Source of the DNA: Lepidurus packardi
Taxonomy: Eukaryota; Arthropoda; Branchiopoda; Notostraca; Triopsidae
Length of the DNA: 64,000 bases
Direction of reading: 5' to 3'
NCBI GenBank assembly: GCA_023053545.1
Contig: JAKZAN010000007.1
Span: forward strand, 6,324,001 to 6,388,000
Positions within the stretch are counted from its first letter, which is position 1; each line of letters begins with the position of its first letter. Shown piece after piece: positions 1 to 11,509 of this stretch. A program made the position numbers and the translations under genes. The notes under the pieces are model-generated. The model saw only the letters and a list, made by a program, of their open reading frames with translations, was not told the origin of the DNA and did not search any database.

Positions 1-10
1 TTCTAGTTTT

Positions 11-480
11 TGTGTTAATTGAAATAGAGAAATTTCTTGGAAAAAACTACTACATTTTGGGATTTGGGAGATACTTTCTTGGGATTTTAAAGAATTAGGG
101 AAATTTTTAGAATTAGTTGAGATGATTTAGAAATATTCCAAGCCATTCTGGAGAAAAGTACAGAGACAGAAAGACGGACTGATGTATATGATGTACATGT
201 GACATCTCTAACTGAGCACACGGCGCAAAGTCCTACCGCTTACATTCAGTAACAATTATGCCGCCAAATCCAGGCTTTTAAATAAATATAAGAAATATTC
301 GAATGAACATCTATTTTTTTATTTTGTCTATTTTTTATTCGTTGATTTAAATAGATAAAATACTTGGGGAAAACTATATTTTGTGGAGTTATGGGAGACA
401 ATTTTCTGGAATTTTAGAGAAATTAGGGAAAATTTTGGAATTATTTGAGATGGTTTAGAAAGACGCCAAGCCATATTTGA
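11..480. repeat. Diverged direct repeat, two copies (about 11-155 and 336-480)
   Basis: The two AT-rich stretches align over about 145 bases with a shift of about 325 bases. Shared landmarks in the same order are an AATAGA block, a GGGAGA block, AATTAGGGAAA, GAGATG(A/G)TTTAGAAA and CCAAGCCAT. Divergence is roughly a quarter of positions, so this is an old duplication or two fragments of one interspersed repeat. No open reading frame runs through it. Confidence 0.65.
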
Positions 481-2454
481 GATGATGGAGGAGATCTTTA
501 TAGACAAAGGATTGGAGGGCCGGTGATGGGCCCTTAACTGACGAATTCCATTCATCCATTTTTTAGAATAATCATAATAATAAATGCAGGTATAAAAAGG
601 CTATCAATTGGAACCGCCAAAGCTGCTGTCTGAGAAATCCACGCAGCGTTTCTCCATGAATCCCAATACAGCTTGACAAATAAGGCCCTGCCCCTCACAG
701 CTTGAAAGAAAGTTCCAATGCAGACACTATGCAAATGTGAGCCGCATCGCTCTTATCAGTTGGGGCTGATGGCAGTTGTAAAAATCCAGGCAGCGATTCC
801 TTAAATAAACTCCGCCGAGTCCACAAACCTTGCGACATTATAACTAACATTTTCTAATCCATGAATCGAGATAATTTTAGCCCGCTTCTAACACACATGT
901 ACCTCAGTCGTACATTAGACAATGGGACGCATTGTAACTGCTAAGTCAATCTCTTGACGCCACTAAAACCAACTTTTACTTACGCTTACTAGGATCAACT
1001 ACTTAAAAGAAAGTGGTCATCACTCCCAGGCTCGGCCATGTGGTTACTCTCATGTTTGAAGTACTGACAAAGTAGCCACTTCAGGACCTCTTACACGCAA
1101 TATTCCACGCAGCAAAGAGCGGGGATTTTTTTTAAAAAAAGAAAATAAACAGAGAAAGTAAAATAAGTTTTACTCGCGTAATGCGTATGTCGGCCAACCA
1201 TACAAGCAGATAGTTAAGATTTTGTTCCCCTGTTTTATACCGCCTTTTCTATTTTTCATGGCTATTCATCACGGTTCCCCCCTTTTACCACCCGTCGCTG
1301 CCTAATAAAGTCATTACTATGCTCAAGTTGTTATGGCGTCCTTGGAATTTTTTTTTTTGGCAAGGGTTTGCGTGACTACATTTTGTATGCCAGAGGAGAA
1401 ATCTGATTTGCCTAAAGTTAGTTCACTCAACTTGGCGTTGCCTTTCTCGCTTCTCTTCTTCTACAAGTCCTATAGGTTATCACCGACTTTTTCGGTTAAC
1501 ATTCGCGAAACGTTTGATTCAAACAATTTTGCACGTTCAGAAACCCCTAATCTCCAGATGGTCCAAGTCTGAAAGCGGATAATGACAAACGTCTAGCTAG
1601 TCATTAATAGTCCAGTTTGTGGTGCTTTAATTGGTCTAGTTTTTGCAACCTCAATTAACTACTGGCATCTTAAGGAGGTTGTTAGAAACCTGAGGCCCAT
1701 AGTTCAAGGAAAATGGAAAAGGAGCCATCAGAAACTCCCAAGTGAGATCCATTAAGCCAACAGTCCTCAAAGGGGGCCAGGTATTGCATAAGATAGTAAT
1801 TGTTTTGTCTGCTTTGCCTCAGCAGCCACAGCGAACTAATGCTCCTATTCCATTCCGTCGAAAAAAAAACGGAATTATTATGTCTCTGTCGTATACAAAT
1901 GGCTTCGTCGTACCGTAGTGAGAAGTAATCAAACGCATAAAGCTGGACTCTTGGCCAACCGTGATAAAGAAAAACACGAATGCGACGCTACATGGGAACT
2001 TGGAAATTAATGTGGATGGTTCAGACAACTCGAGCAGTAAAAATGGCGGTCAGAACAGGATACAAAACAGTAAAATAGAGTTGGGACACTGGCTTGCCTG
2101 CCTGGGCCGTGATTCACTTACAAACTACAGAAAAGAAAAGTCAATTCCGCGAAATGAATTGCCGGACTCTTTTTCCCGAAACATACGTCGAAGGTTCTGG
2201 TTTTAAAAGCTGGAACGGTACCTTGGTACCATATGTATTTGGGTATACTGACCCCCGCTTCCCTTTTTTTCTAAGAAAAACATGTGGTATACGGCGGTCC
2301 AACGTTTGCCAAAAACCCCTTAAAACGAGGCAGAATCTGTCCGGACTTTAGCATTTCGAGTTCCGAAATCAGACTTTGGAAACTAGTGAGCCTATACGCT
2401 GATCAACGGTTCTTGTCCAAGTTAGTTCCAGTTCCCTCAGTTTATTAACAATCA
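481..2454. other. Non-coding stretch upstream of the first gene
   Basis: Short open frames here have no initiator context, signal peptide, recognisable domain or splice partner. An exon-like acceptor or leader could lie close to 2400, but no TATA box is evident. I see no RNA gene or mobile-element end. Confidence 0.5.
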
Positions 2455-3222
2455 ATGGCATTCAGAGTAAGTTTCTCATTGGATAATAACAAGTTTGTTC
2501 GTAAGTTTCAGAGTGGCTAAACTTTGTCCTTTTTATAGGCTGTTGTAATAGTTTTGCTCGTCGTGACGGCGACATGGGCTGCTCCCTTTAATCCAGAGTA
2601 TATCCCAGAACAAGAACGCAGGGATCCATCAACTTGGGAAGTTCTGAAGGAAGGTGCCAAGAACGTGTTCCATATTGGACAGCATTCAGATCATCCTGCG
2701 GAAAGGCTAGATTATCACAATGTAGAGTATCCGGCCGATCCTGTACAACGAGCAACACTGGAATCGCAACGCGTAGCTCAGGAAGTAGCTGCTCGTGAAC
2801 GATTCCGCCGCCAAGCTGGCGACCAGAAAGAAGGCCAGAAAGAAGCCAAGAAGTCCCCGAATGACGGAGAAAAAGTCTCGGCTGGCTCGGATAACCTCCC
2901 ACCACAAGGCGCACTTGAAATTATGTTTAAACAACAAAAAGAACGGGAAGGTAAACCACAGCCTACGTTCATAGAAGAGCTGAAATCGGGCTGGGATAAA
3001 GCAGCGGCTGTACCAGCACAAGCGGCTACTCAACTTGGAGACAAATTAGAAGAAGCCAAAGACAAAGGACGTGAAACATACGACCAAGCTAAGCAAAAAG
3101 TGTCGGAAGGCTGGGATGCGACGAAGGAAGGCGCCGCCAACGCCGGAGAAAAAGTCAAGGAAACGTTTAGCCGTGACAAGAACACCAAAATAGCCGTTCC
3201 ACCTGCTCAGTCAGCACAGTAA
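2455..3222 (+). CDS. Secreted protein with LEA-like amphipathic C-terminal region
   Basis: Two exons: 2455-2466 (four codons, MAFR) and 2539-3222, phase 0, donor GTAAGT, giving about 231 aa. Joining them yields a clean signal peptide (MAFR then AVVIVLLVVTATWA) cut before APFNPEY. The mature protein is hydrophilic, with an RFRRQ dibasic stretch near residue 90. From about residue 150 a long amphipathic helix rich in Lys, Glu and Ala carries Asp-Lys / Ala-Lys / Thr-Glu periodicity resembling group-3 LEA or apolipophorin-like helices (for example EEAKDKGRETYDQAKQKV). Domain assignment is by look only. No Cys residues are seen in the mature part, so it is probably an unstructured extracellular protein. 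A polyadenylation signal AATAAA lies at 3313-3318. Confidence 0.8.
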
Positions 3223-5463
3223 AAGAAAGCACCTTGGTTTACGTGCAACTTGGAAATTTTTATGGCATGATACATTTCTGCGATCACTGTATTCCAGCGT
3301 ATGCGAAAGTTTAATAAATCTCTTGTTATATTAAAACGAAGTGCTCCATTTGTTCGTCCTCACAATTTTCCCCACGTCCCTAAAAAATCTAAATCTTCAT
3401 TAATGAAGTTCACACTTCACTAGTGTACTTGTATTGCCAAAAGTTGTCAAAATCACTTATTCTAAAAAGCGTGGAGAAGGGGGGTTGCCAGTAGTTATGC
3501 GAGCAACATAGATGGTAATAATGACTACGCGATTATTTCGCCGAGTTTATTTGCTTTCTCGGGAGATCGGGTCCATAAGTGGGAGTTCCGCGCGCAGACC
3601 TTTGTTAAACAACTATACAATAAAGAAAGGTATGTGGCGTTTTTCTTGTAAAACAAGTTAATCTGAGATAAATCTGATTGATTAGAGATTTAATAGGGAG
3701 TTATTTAATAGAAATATATTTAGTTTCGACCTTTGCTCGCCATCTCTGAAGAGACAACTATAATATGCGGAACGATTTACAAGGTTTGGCGCGAAGTTTC
3801 AGAGCAACGTATTTTACTTTGGAATTCCTTCGGAATTGTAATTGCAAGGATGCCTAATAAACTAGCGTCAACTGTTGTCTAGAATTCAAACATGTTGAGA
3901 TTCGTCGTTATATACTTATAAAGCGTAGTACAAAACGTAGTACGTATATAGTTATAAATGAGTATACAAACAGTGAAATACAAAGATACCACCAACAGTC
4001 GAAAACAAATTAATCACTTACCTTCGCACAAGAGAAAAGGCTTGTCTTAGAACATAAACAAAGAAAGTTCTGTTCAAGTCACAATAAGCATAGTGAAAAA
4101 GTCAAGTACCGTCGTACTAGCTTGTGTCTTTTTACGCTCGAAAAAGAAAGTAACCGCGTAAGACTGTTTGTTTTAATTCATATTAAAACTGATTCCGATA
4201 CGTTCTTTACTTTTCTGCATGAAATCCAATCACTGAAACCTTTTTGACGAAGCAGAATTACAAGATTCATAAGCACACAACGCGTAACAACAAACTTTTA
4301 TAAATTTAATGCAAGTCAATGGGCAACGTACGCCATCTAGGAAGGTCGTTCCAAAGCTTCAGGCTTCCTCAAGCGCTAGGCCCGCTTTTTGAATCTTAGT
4401 TAGGGAAACTTGCATGCCCCATAATTCCTTTTATGTTATAAGCTAATTCGTAGTATAAAACTATTTGGCAAAAGGAAAGGATATTTGGAAGTTCGACCTT
4501 TTAATTGTATTGTTTTGATTAAACCGCTCCGAATTCTTTATATTTTTATTTTTTGAATTTGTTCTTTGCAGTGATTGTAATATCCTTTTTTATGTAATAC
4601 TCCAGTATTAGCTTTACCAGTCCTGTAACGTGGCTATCCAAAGGATTAAATTCCAACAAGTGATTCGTGAGGTCTCTAAATGTACTTTTTAAATCAATGG
4701 CCATACACGCTTTATGATGACAAGACAGCGTAGATATGCTCTTCTCTGGAAAGCTTTGGAAAAATACGGTGTCGTTTTCTTTGTGACCGTCCACCTCTTG
4801 ACCTTTGACCGTTCGACTTCCGATGCGGGTGGCGGAATTCCTTCGTGTCCTTTGGGAGCGCGGAGCTAGTCGGAAAGCGGCTACGAACTAGTCTTCAATC
4901 ACGCTCTGGAGCTTTCATATATACTATTTCTCAAGAATAAATTCCAGCTTTACATTCCTTAACTGAAATGAATTCGAGCTTAATTTTTAATCGTCTGTTT
5001 TCTACTAGCAAACCGTATCGATGAATGTCACAAGCTGTATAGCTAGCAAAGTCGTTACATAAGAACCGATCCAGGATTGCATGCAACGAAATGCTCTTGA
5101 ACTTCAAAGCAAAACCACTACGCTTTCAAGGCTTATGGTTTGCTAAAAATATACACTGGTGAGCCAGCATCTGATAAAATGCGGAGACTAGAGGCGGCCT
5201 TGGCCAAGGTAAAGTCAGGTGAAAACCACCTATTTCCAAGAAATCTGATCGAACCAGGGCAGAGATGGGATGGGGGCATATCGAGAGTAGTTTTCAGTTC
5301 TGAAAAATGTGGCAAGAAGAAAGTTTGCACGGCATATCAACGTTTGGCCGGATATCAACGAGTCCTATAATTGGCGTGCCAATGAACACCGAAATCATTT
5401 GCATTTGTGATCGGGAAGGTGTCGGTGTACCTTCTATACTCTACAAAGTGCACGTTCCACACC
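3223..5463. other. 3' UTR and intergenic sequence
   Basis: The first 100 bases are the 3' UTR of the preceding gene, with AATAAA at 3313. The remainder contains no convincing coding exon; the open frames at 4546-4794 and 5140-5370 lack support. A possible TATA-like element (TATAATT near 5366) lies about 100 bases upstream of the next start codon. Confidence 0.45.
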
Positions 5464-7553
5464 ATGAAACTGCAGGTAAAAATCTAAGAAAACGTCTAAA
5501 ACTGTTCGTGTTTACTAACTTCAAAATATTATAGATTCTCAAAGGATACTTCCTGGCGTACTTGAGTGTGTCAGTTCTGACCACACCGTTGAAAGAAGGA
5601 GATGCTTTAGTTAAGGACAATCAAGGACAGCTCACATCACTAAACGAAGAGGACCAATTAAGCAGTCCGGCTGAAGCTGATTCCCACGACTATTACTCTC
5701 AACAGGACGAGGTCGAACCAGATTTACCCGAAGAAGATCTAAGAATACGCCGTGACACTACTGGATCGCAATCTTCAGAAAGCTTCGAAGGCGACGATCC
5801 CAATGACAACCTCCAAACACGTCGTGAAGCTGCCAGCGGTGAGGAAGACGACAAGCGAAACAGTGAAGAAGAAGCTAAAAGTCCTGAAGAACGAAGCGGT
5901 AATCGCGAAGAAGCCCTAAGCTCTAAAGAATCTGACCGAAGCAGTAGTGAAGAAGTCAAACGCTCTAAAAACACGAAAGAACAACCCTATGACGAGGAAG
6001 ACGACAAGCGAAACAGTGAAGAAGAGGAAGAAACTAAAAGTCTTGAAGGTCGAAGCGGTAATCGTGAAGAAGTTCAAAGCTCAAGAGAATCTGACCGAAG
6101 CAGTAGTGAAGAAGCCGAACGCTCTAAAAACACGAAATACCCCAAACGTCCAAGTCGAAAGCGCCGTGACACAGACGACAGTAAAGATTTAAGCCGTTCA
6201 AGTAGTTCTGATTCAAGCAGTTTCGATTCAAGCAATTCCGACGAATCAGGCAAGGAATTATCAGAAGAAAGCAAGGAAACTACGGAACCTGAGCCCACCA
6301 CTACGGAACCTGGACCCACTACTACCGAACCTGAACCCACCACTACCGAACCTGGACTCACTACTACAGAAACCGAACCCACTACGACGGAATCTACGAA
6401 AAGCGCTCCCGAAGGTGAGGACCGCGCCAGGTCAGATGACGAAGACGAAGATTTGAAAGAAAGGCTATCCGAAATCGACGACGAGCGACGGGAAGCCGAG
6501 GATCGAGCTCAGGAAGACGCCCAGAAAAAAAAGGACGACATCGACAAAAGATGTAAAGAAGACGCAGAGGACGTAGAGCGAGATGCTCGAAAACGACGCA
6601 AGCAAATCGAAGATGAGTACGAAAAGCGGAAAGAGTTGGCACGGCGCGAGTCACGAATCAAGCGAACGGAAGACCAGCAGAGGAAGAGAGACCGAGAGAT
6701 TGACGAGCGTCTCAGGGATGCCGAAGAAAAATCTCGAAAGGCAGATGAAGCTAAGCACGATGCTGAAGAAAAGGCCCGCAACGCCGACAAAGCTAAACGC
6801 GACGCCGAAGACAATGCTAAGAAGGCCGAGGAGGCTCGACGCGACGCCGAAGACAAGGCTAAGAAGGCCGACGAAGATCGACGTGACGCCCAAAAGAAAC
6901 GAGACGAAGCCGACAAGTATTTGCGACAAGCCAAGAAAGAAAAAGAACGCCAAGAAGAAGAACGAAAGAAAGCGGAGGAGGAGAGACAGAAAGCAGAAAA
7001 GGAAAGGGAACGTAAGGACGACGAACCGAAGAAATCTGATAAAGAACGAGAAAAGGAGGAAGGGCGTACAAAAGAAGACAAGGAAAAGTCGGACACAGAC
7101 AAAGATGAAGAAACAGTCGAAAAGGGTGACAAAAAGAAGAAGAAGCGTGTCCTGGTGGTCAAAATCTACGATTATGACGACCAGAAGAAGTCGCACATGG
7201 AAATCGAAGAAAGGGATCCCTCGGTCGTCGCCATCGAAACCAACGTGGACGACGACGATGAAGACGAAGATGCCCGGAAAAAGCGTTCCGTCAATGCTCA
7301 TTTCACCAATTCTAGCATAGAAGCGGCACTGTCGAGGCTAAAACGCTCTCCTGATCCTCAGATGATTCGAATCCGTAGCAGACACTCACAAGTGCCAATG
7401 CCCTTCCGCGGAGGTATGCCCACTCTTGCACGTCCACCCATATTCCAAGGAAGACCAGGTTACGGAGGAAGTAGATATCCCGGCATGCCGAGCCACGGAC
7501 ACGCGACTATCAGAATTCGTGGAAATCCATTTATTCCACAACGCCACTTTTAG
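5464..7553 (+). CDS. Secreted highly charged coiled-coil protein with mucin-like TTEP repeats
   Basis: Exons 5464-5475 (MKLQ) and 5535-7553, phase 0, about 676 aa. Splicing rebuilds a signal peptide (ILKGYFLAYLSVSVLTTP) that the large exon alone lacks. The mature chain is dominated by Glu, Lys, Asp, Arg and Ser. An acidic N-terminal third has two related blocks (near residues 115-155 and 160-205, sharing SEEEA/SLEGRSGNREE). Next come five TTTEPEP/TTTEPGP units (about 245-275). A helical region follows (about 330-480) with a repeating RDAEDKAKKADE pattern typical of a long coiled coil. The C-terminus is Gly/Pro/Arg-rich. Candidate furin or dibasic sites are RIRRDT, SRKRRDT, RKKRSV and RLKRSP, the last two separating the tail. 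Function unknown; an extracellular-matrix or cuticle/shell-type structural protein is a guess. AATAAA follows at about 7660. Confidence 0.8.
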
Positions 7554-8490
7554 AACTTTTACTGTTACTTTCCAGCCTGTGAAAGTGGCCAATTGTTAAC
7601 TCTTGTTTCAATCAAACCGTTCGTTTTTTTGTAATCGTGCTCAATGTAATTCTTGTAATAAATAATATACTCCAAATGTACTTTTTTGTAAATTATTTAA
7701 GATTTTTACAGATTTTTTTATTAAAGATATATTAAAGATAATTAAAGATTTATTTGTAAAGATTTTTAAAATCATTTTCAGCCCAAAGTAATTCTTCACA
7801 TAAATCATTGCTTTTGACAGTTTATCTTTTTTATTATAATGTACTTCTTTTTACTTTGAAGAAAGCTTTCCAGGCACCAATGTTGGAAGCGTATTAAGAC
7901 CACTGAGTCGAGGTTAAGAAATTTAATTATTACAGTATTTTACGTTGCCAAGTAGGCTTACTTGAATCTCTGCTATAATCCGTTTTTACGGTTTATAGGA
8001 TGACGTGACAGATTTATTATTTTATCTTCAATTTAACGATAGAGATGATTCGAATTTGCCAAAAGAAGTCAATTTAACGGCGTCATTAATCACAACTGTT
8101 TGCTTCGAACTATCGTCACGACCTCCCCAATGAGTCATTCAAAACACGAGATAGAGGACGAACGAGAAAGTCACAACAAAGTTACCGTTCGCTGCTAAAA
8201 ACGTGTCGAGTTTTTCGTGTCAATGAATCTTTCTATATTGAGATTTGCTACTCGGATGAGGCAACATCGGGATACCCAAAACAGATGGGGATCGGACCAT
8301 TTACCTTTTCAACAACATTCTACAGTTTAGCCTTGCAACCAGTTCTCCTTCGCGCTCTTTGGGATTCGCGAGTGTGCCGAGTAACGACAGTAAAACTTGC
8401 CACACCCTTTTCCTTAAGAAAATTGCACGATGCCTTTCAATAATGACTATTAGTCAAATCCGAGGAGCTCGTCTAGCACCATATCAAAGC
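7554..8490. other. 3' UTR and AT-rich intergenic sequence
   Basis: Overlapping AATAAA signals near 7658 end the preceding gene. A run of short TTAAAGAT(A)-type repeats lies at about 7700-7770. Nothing else is recognisable until the short first exon at 8491. Confidence 0.5.
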
Positions 8491-9564
8491 ATGTCGCAGG
8501 TAAGAATTTTTTATCCTTTACAAAACGACTAATAAACCTCCACTACCCTTTCTTCCAATTCTCCAAGTGTCATAGGCCTTTCCTACAAAATCTTGAATCC
8601 TAACTTCACCTTTTTTTTAAAAAAAATAACTGTTGGAAACTGCCAGGTTCAGCTTAGGGATCTCATTTGGTTTTCAAATTCAGAAATCTACCGTTAGAAA
8701 GTGAATCCAACACCAAGACGTAAACTTTTCCAGCGTTTTCAATAAAGGAATGGATTATCATTATGTTTCCCATAACAAGACAGATTCATAAATCCAGCCA
8801 GCATGCATCCAGGGTGAAACGGTACTTCCGCGACACTAAAGTGAACTCTAGGTTGCTAAACGATTCGTCTAGCTACAGGAACAGTAGTAGCTCAGTGAAA
8901 TCTTGGAATCCGTTCTACAGTCACATGTACCAAATTAAAGCTTTATCGAAAACAGCTTTCCATTAAGGTGAAAGAAAGTTAGCAGCACCTTCTACATCCC
9001 CTTAACAACAGAAAACCTGATCAGATTAAGTAACTGGAATAAAGAAGTATACTGCTTTTTAAACAGGTTTGGTTGCCACCACGAACCGCCCTCCTCCTCC
9101 TATTCTTCTCGCTCTGGCAATGGAATTCCTTGACTCAAGCAACTGCTTTGCGACTGCCACGGAATGACACTATCCTCCGGAATGGCACAATCCCTCGCAC
9201 TAGTGCGAATGGCTTCAACCCCCGAAGTATACGTCGAACGACTATCGTCAAGATTATCAAGCCCTCAACCAATTCCAGCAAGGAAATAGTGATCAAGCCT
9301 AATCACACCTTACTCAAGTCATTGACAACCCACGAACGTCGCATCCTAAGCAAGCTCGGGTTAATTGATATCATTAACGGCAAAAACGAAAATGGCACTC
9401 TTCGGATCAAACATAATTCCCCAAATGCGTCAGCCAAGCTACCCGGAAAAGCGCCCCATGAACAAGTTCCTAATCCTAATGAGGTAATAACCGACAGTTG
9501 GCAATTCCTTAATCTTGGTGGAGGAGTCTTTGGGGAGTCAGAACCCACCAACCAAGACCGGTGA
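8491..9564 (+). CDS. Secreted Asn/Ile-rich protein, no known family
   Basis: Proposed exons 8491-8499 (MSQ, donor GTAAGA) and 9067-9564 (acceptor ACAG), phase 0, 168 aa. The joined N-terminus MSQVWLPPRTALLLLFFSLW has a textbook hydrophobic core and cleavage region (LTQA), whereas the second exon alone has no ATG. The mature part has a basic N-terminal half with many N-linked glycosylation sequons (NDT, NGT, NSS, NHT, NGT, NAS) and ends in a GGGVFGE tail. It was not recognised as any family. The 567-base intron contains an alternative ATG frame at 8763-8966 that I consider spurious. The first exon is inferred from frame and donor only, so it is less certain than the second. Confidence 0.6.
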
Positions 9565-9790
9565 AAATGAAAAAGTCAGTGCTGACTATGTAAAGAATAA
9601 GAAAAGAAATTCGGATTATTACATTCACCTTCTTTCGTACTTTTATTTCCTTTTGTGTACTGGGACAGAGTTGCAAAAACGGTAATTTCTTTCACTATCG
9701 CGTTTCTTCGGACATTTCAGTCGCTTACCACCCGAAGTAGAAGTAGGTCAAAAGCCCTGACCATTGACCCCTTTCATTCTAAATTTAGCC

Positions 9791-10360
9791 ATGAACCTGA
9801 ACGTAGCAGTGAACACACGAAACTCCACAGTGGTAAAGGTAAAACTAACCACGTTTTATTTGACTCTTCTACTTTGTATCTTCTTTTTCTTAATTTTTTT
9901 CCCCAGCTTTTTCCCAAGGAAATGGAAGCTAAGAAAAAATTAGAAACCCACATCCGCTAAACTATTATAGTACACCGTACTGGCTTAATTACAGGTGCTG
10001 TTGCTGGTTCTTTTCACTCTATGCGGTCGTCACACACGCGCTTATCCAGTTACCCAATGCCAATGTGGGAGTTTCGTTAACCCATCTCCGGTGTATACAC
10101 AAGGCAAAGTTGCTGCTCCTCCTCGACCTAGTGACATTGAACGCGATATAGGATATACCGTTGCACATGTGCATCAGCTGATGCAGTCGACCAATTTAAA
10201 TCCTCGGAACACGCTAGCAGCACCTCCACCGCCCAGCGAAATACTACCCAGTTCGCACAATAGCAACCATGGCGAAGCTCACGTGAAATCTGATGGTTCC
10301 ATCATGGCTGGCCCTTTTGATCTGTTTCCATTACATCCGGCATTAATAAAGCCCGCATAA
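9791..10360 (+). CDS. Small secreted Pro/His-rich protein (start exon uncertain)
   Basis: The second exon 9995-10360 is solid: acceptor TTACAG, then a signal-peptide core (VLLLVLFTLCGRHTRA) and a short mature chain. That chain contains a QCQCGSF motif, two related PPxPSxI segments (PPRPSDIERD and PPPPSEILPS) and a LMQSTNLNPRNT segment. The best first exon is 9791-9838 (MNLNVAVNTRNSTVVK, donor GTAAAA, phase 0), giving 137 aa. A competing ATG at about 9922 has no donor. No family was recognised. It lies between two other secreted-protein genes on the same strand and probably belongs to the same tissue programme. Confidence 0.55.
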
Positions 10361-10536
10361 ACTCTACAATGCTGGTGTCTTTTTCTTTCGCAGGGGCTTT
10401 TGTTCCCTTTTTACTGGGTCAAGATATTTTTCATTTTGTAATGCCAACAATCATTGGCCTGCTTTAATTAACTGACAACATAACATTTTCAGGCTAAGTT
10501 GCGCCATGGAGAAAATAAGTCGCACATATACTCACA

Positions 10537-10544
10537 TATATAAG
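10537..10544 (+). promoter_or_regulatory. TATA box of the gene starting at 10610
   Basis: The sequence TATATAAG lies 73 bases upstream of the ATG. A CAGTAC initiator-like element lies about 30 bases downstream (near 10566), which is the canonical spacing. Confidence 0.7.
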
Positions 10545-10609
10545 AGGGGTCGACAAGGAAAAACGGCAGTACATTTTATTTAACTACTGAGACCTCACAC
10601 GATCATACC

Positions 10610-11509
10610 ATGCAGCAGGTAATAATCTAGGTGTTTCTCTTGCCTTTTATAAAAAGTAATATTACTAACTTTTCAGCTTAGTCACGCGGCTAACAGTTTC
10701 CCTTAACTCCTGTTGTGTATTCTACCCCATAGAAAGGTCTGCTTTTTCTAGTGGGCTTGTGTCTTTTCCCTTTCACCAGCTGGGCCCAACCAACGGAAGG
10801 TAACGCGCTAGCCAACAACGCCATTGCCGATGAAGATGTAGCCGTTTACGCAGTAATGGAAGAAGATCCCAGCAAAACCAACGGCAAGGCTCAAGCCCAG
10901 GGAAGAAGTCTTTTTGGCGGAGGAGGAGGGGGCTGGGACAATAACGGTTACTCTGGTTGGAACCCTATGCGAGCGAAGGAACAATTACTGCATAGCAAAC
11001 TTCAATTTATTTTTTCCCTCATTCCACGCATACCATTTGGTTCGAATCCCGTTCCTCCAACGTATGGACCACAGTATGGACCTCCAGGTCAATTTCCCGG
11101 CCAGCCTCCCTATTACACCCAGCCTTTACTGCCCGGATCCGGAGGACCGTATCCAGGGGGCCCAGTACCCGTAAGACCCGGTCCTACTTGCTATTTACCC
11201 CCTCACTGTTACAACCCTGTCCCAATGCCTGGCCTACCGCCCTGCTATCCAGTATGTCCCACGGTTGAAGAAACGGTGACCACCGCTTTTCCAATAATGG
11301 CCAGTGTTATTGGCAAGCCGACTGCAAAACCAGGACCTTCAACCAGCAATAATCGTCCTCCGGAATCCAGTCCCATAGAAGAGGACAGCGATAAAGAAGA
11401 TGATGCCCCCGAGGAACCGGCAACCGAAACGACCGACGAGACAGACGAAGGAGAAAGCAGAAAAAAATTTCGCCGACCTAATCCTGGAGGCAAATCGGGA
11501 CGGTCGTAA
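10610..11509 (+). CDS. Secreted Gly/Pro/Tyr-rich protein
   Basis: Exons 10610-10618 (MQQ) and 10733-11509, phase 0, about 261 aa. The signal peptide is MQQKGLLFLVGLCLFPFTSW, followed by AQPTEG. The mature chain has an acidic pro-like segment, then RSLFGGGGGGWDNNGYSGW, then Pro/Gly/Tyr repeats (PPTYGPQYGPPG, PYPGGPVPVRPGP). A short Cys-rich stretch follows (TCYLPPHCYN, LPPCYPVCP, five Cys), with a Glu/Asp-rich tail ending in basic residues. The stretch EQLLHSKLQFIFSLI (about residues 90-105) is out of character and may be a retained small intron, though no good donor was found. It is probably a structural extracellular or cuticle-type protein; no family was recognised. Confidence 0.72.

Noticed and set aside
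6509-7301. Long antisense and alternate-frame ORFs (over 200 codons) inside the charged secreted-protein gene
   Set aside because: They mirror the Glu/Lys-rich codons of the real frame as Ser/Phe-rich strings. They have no start context, splice partner or domain.
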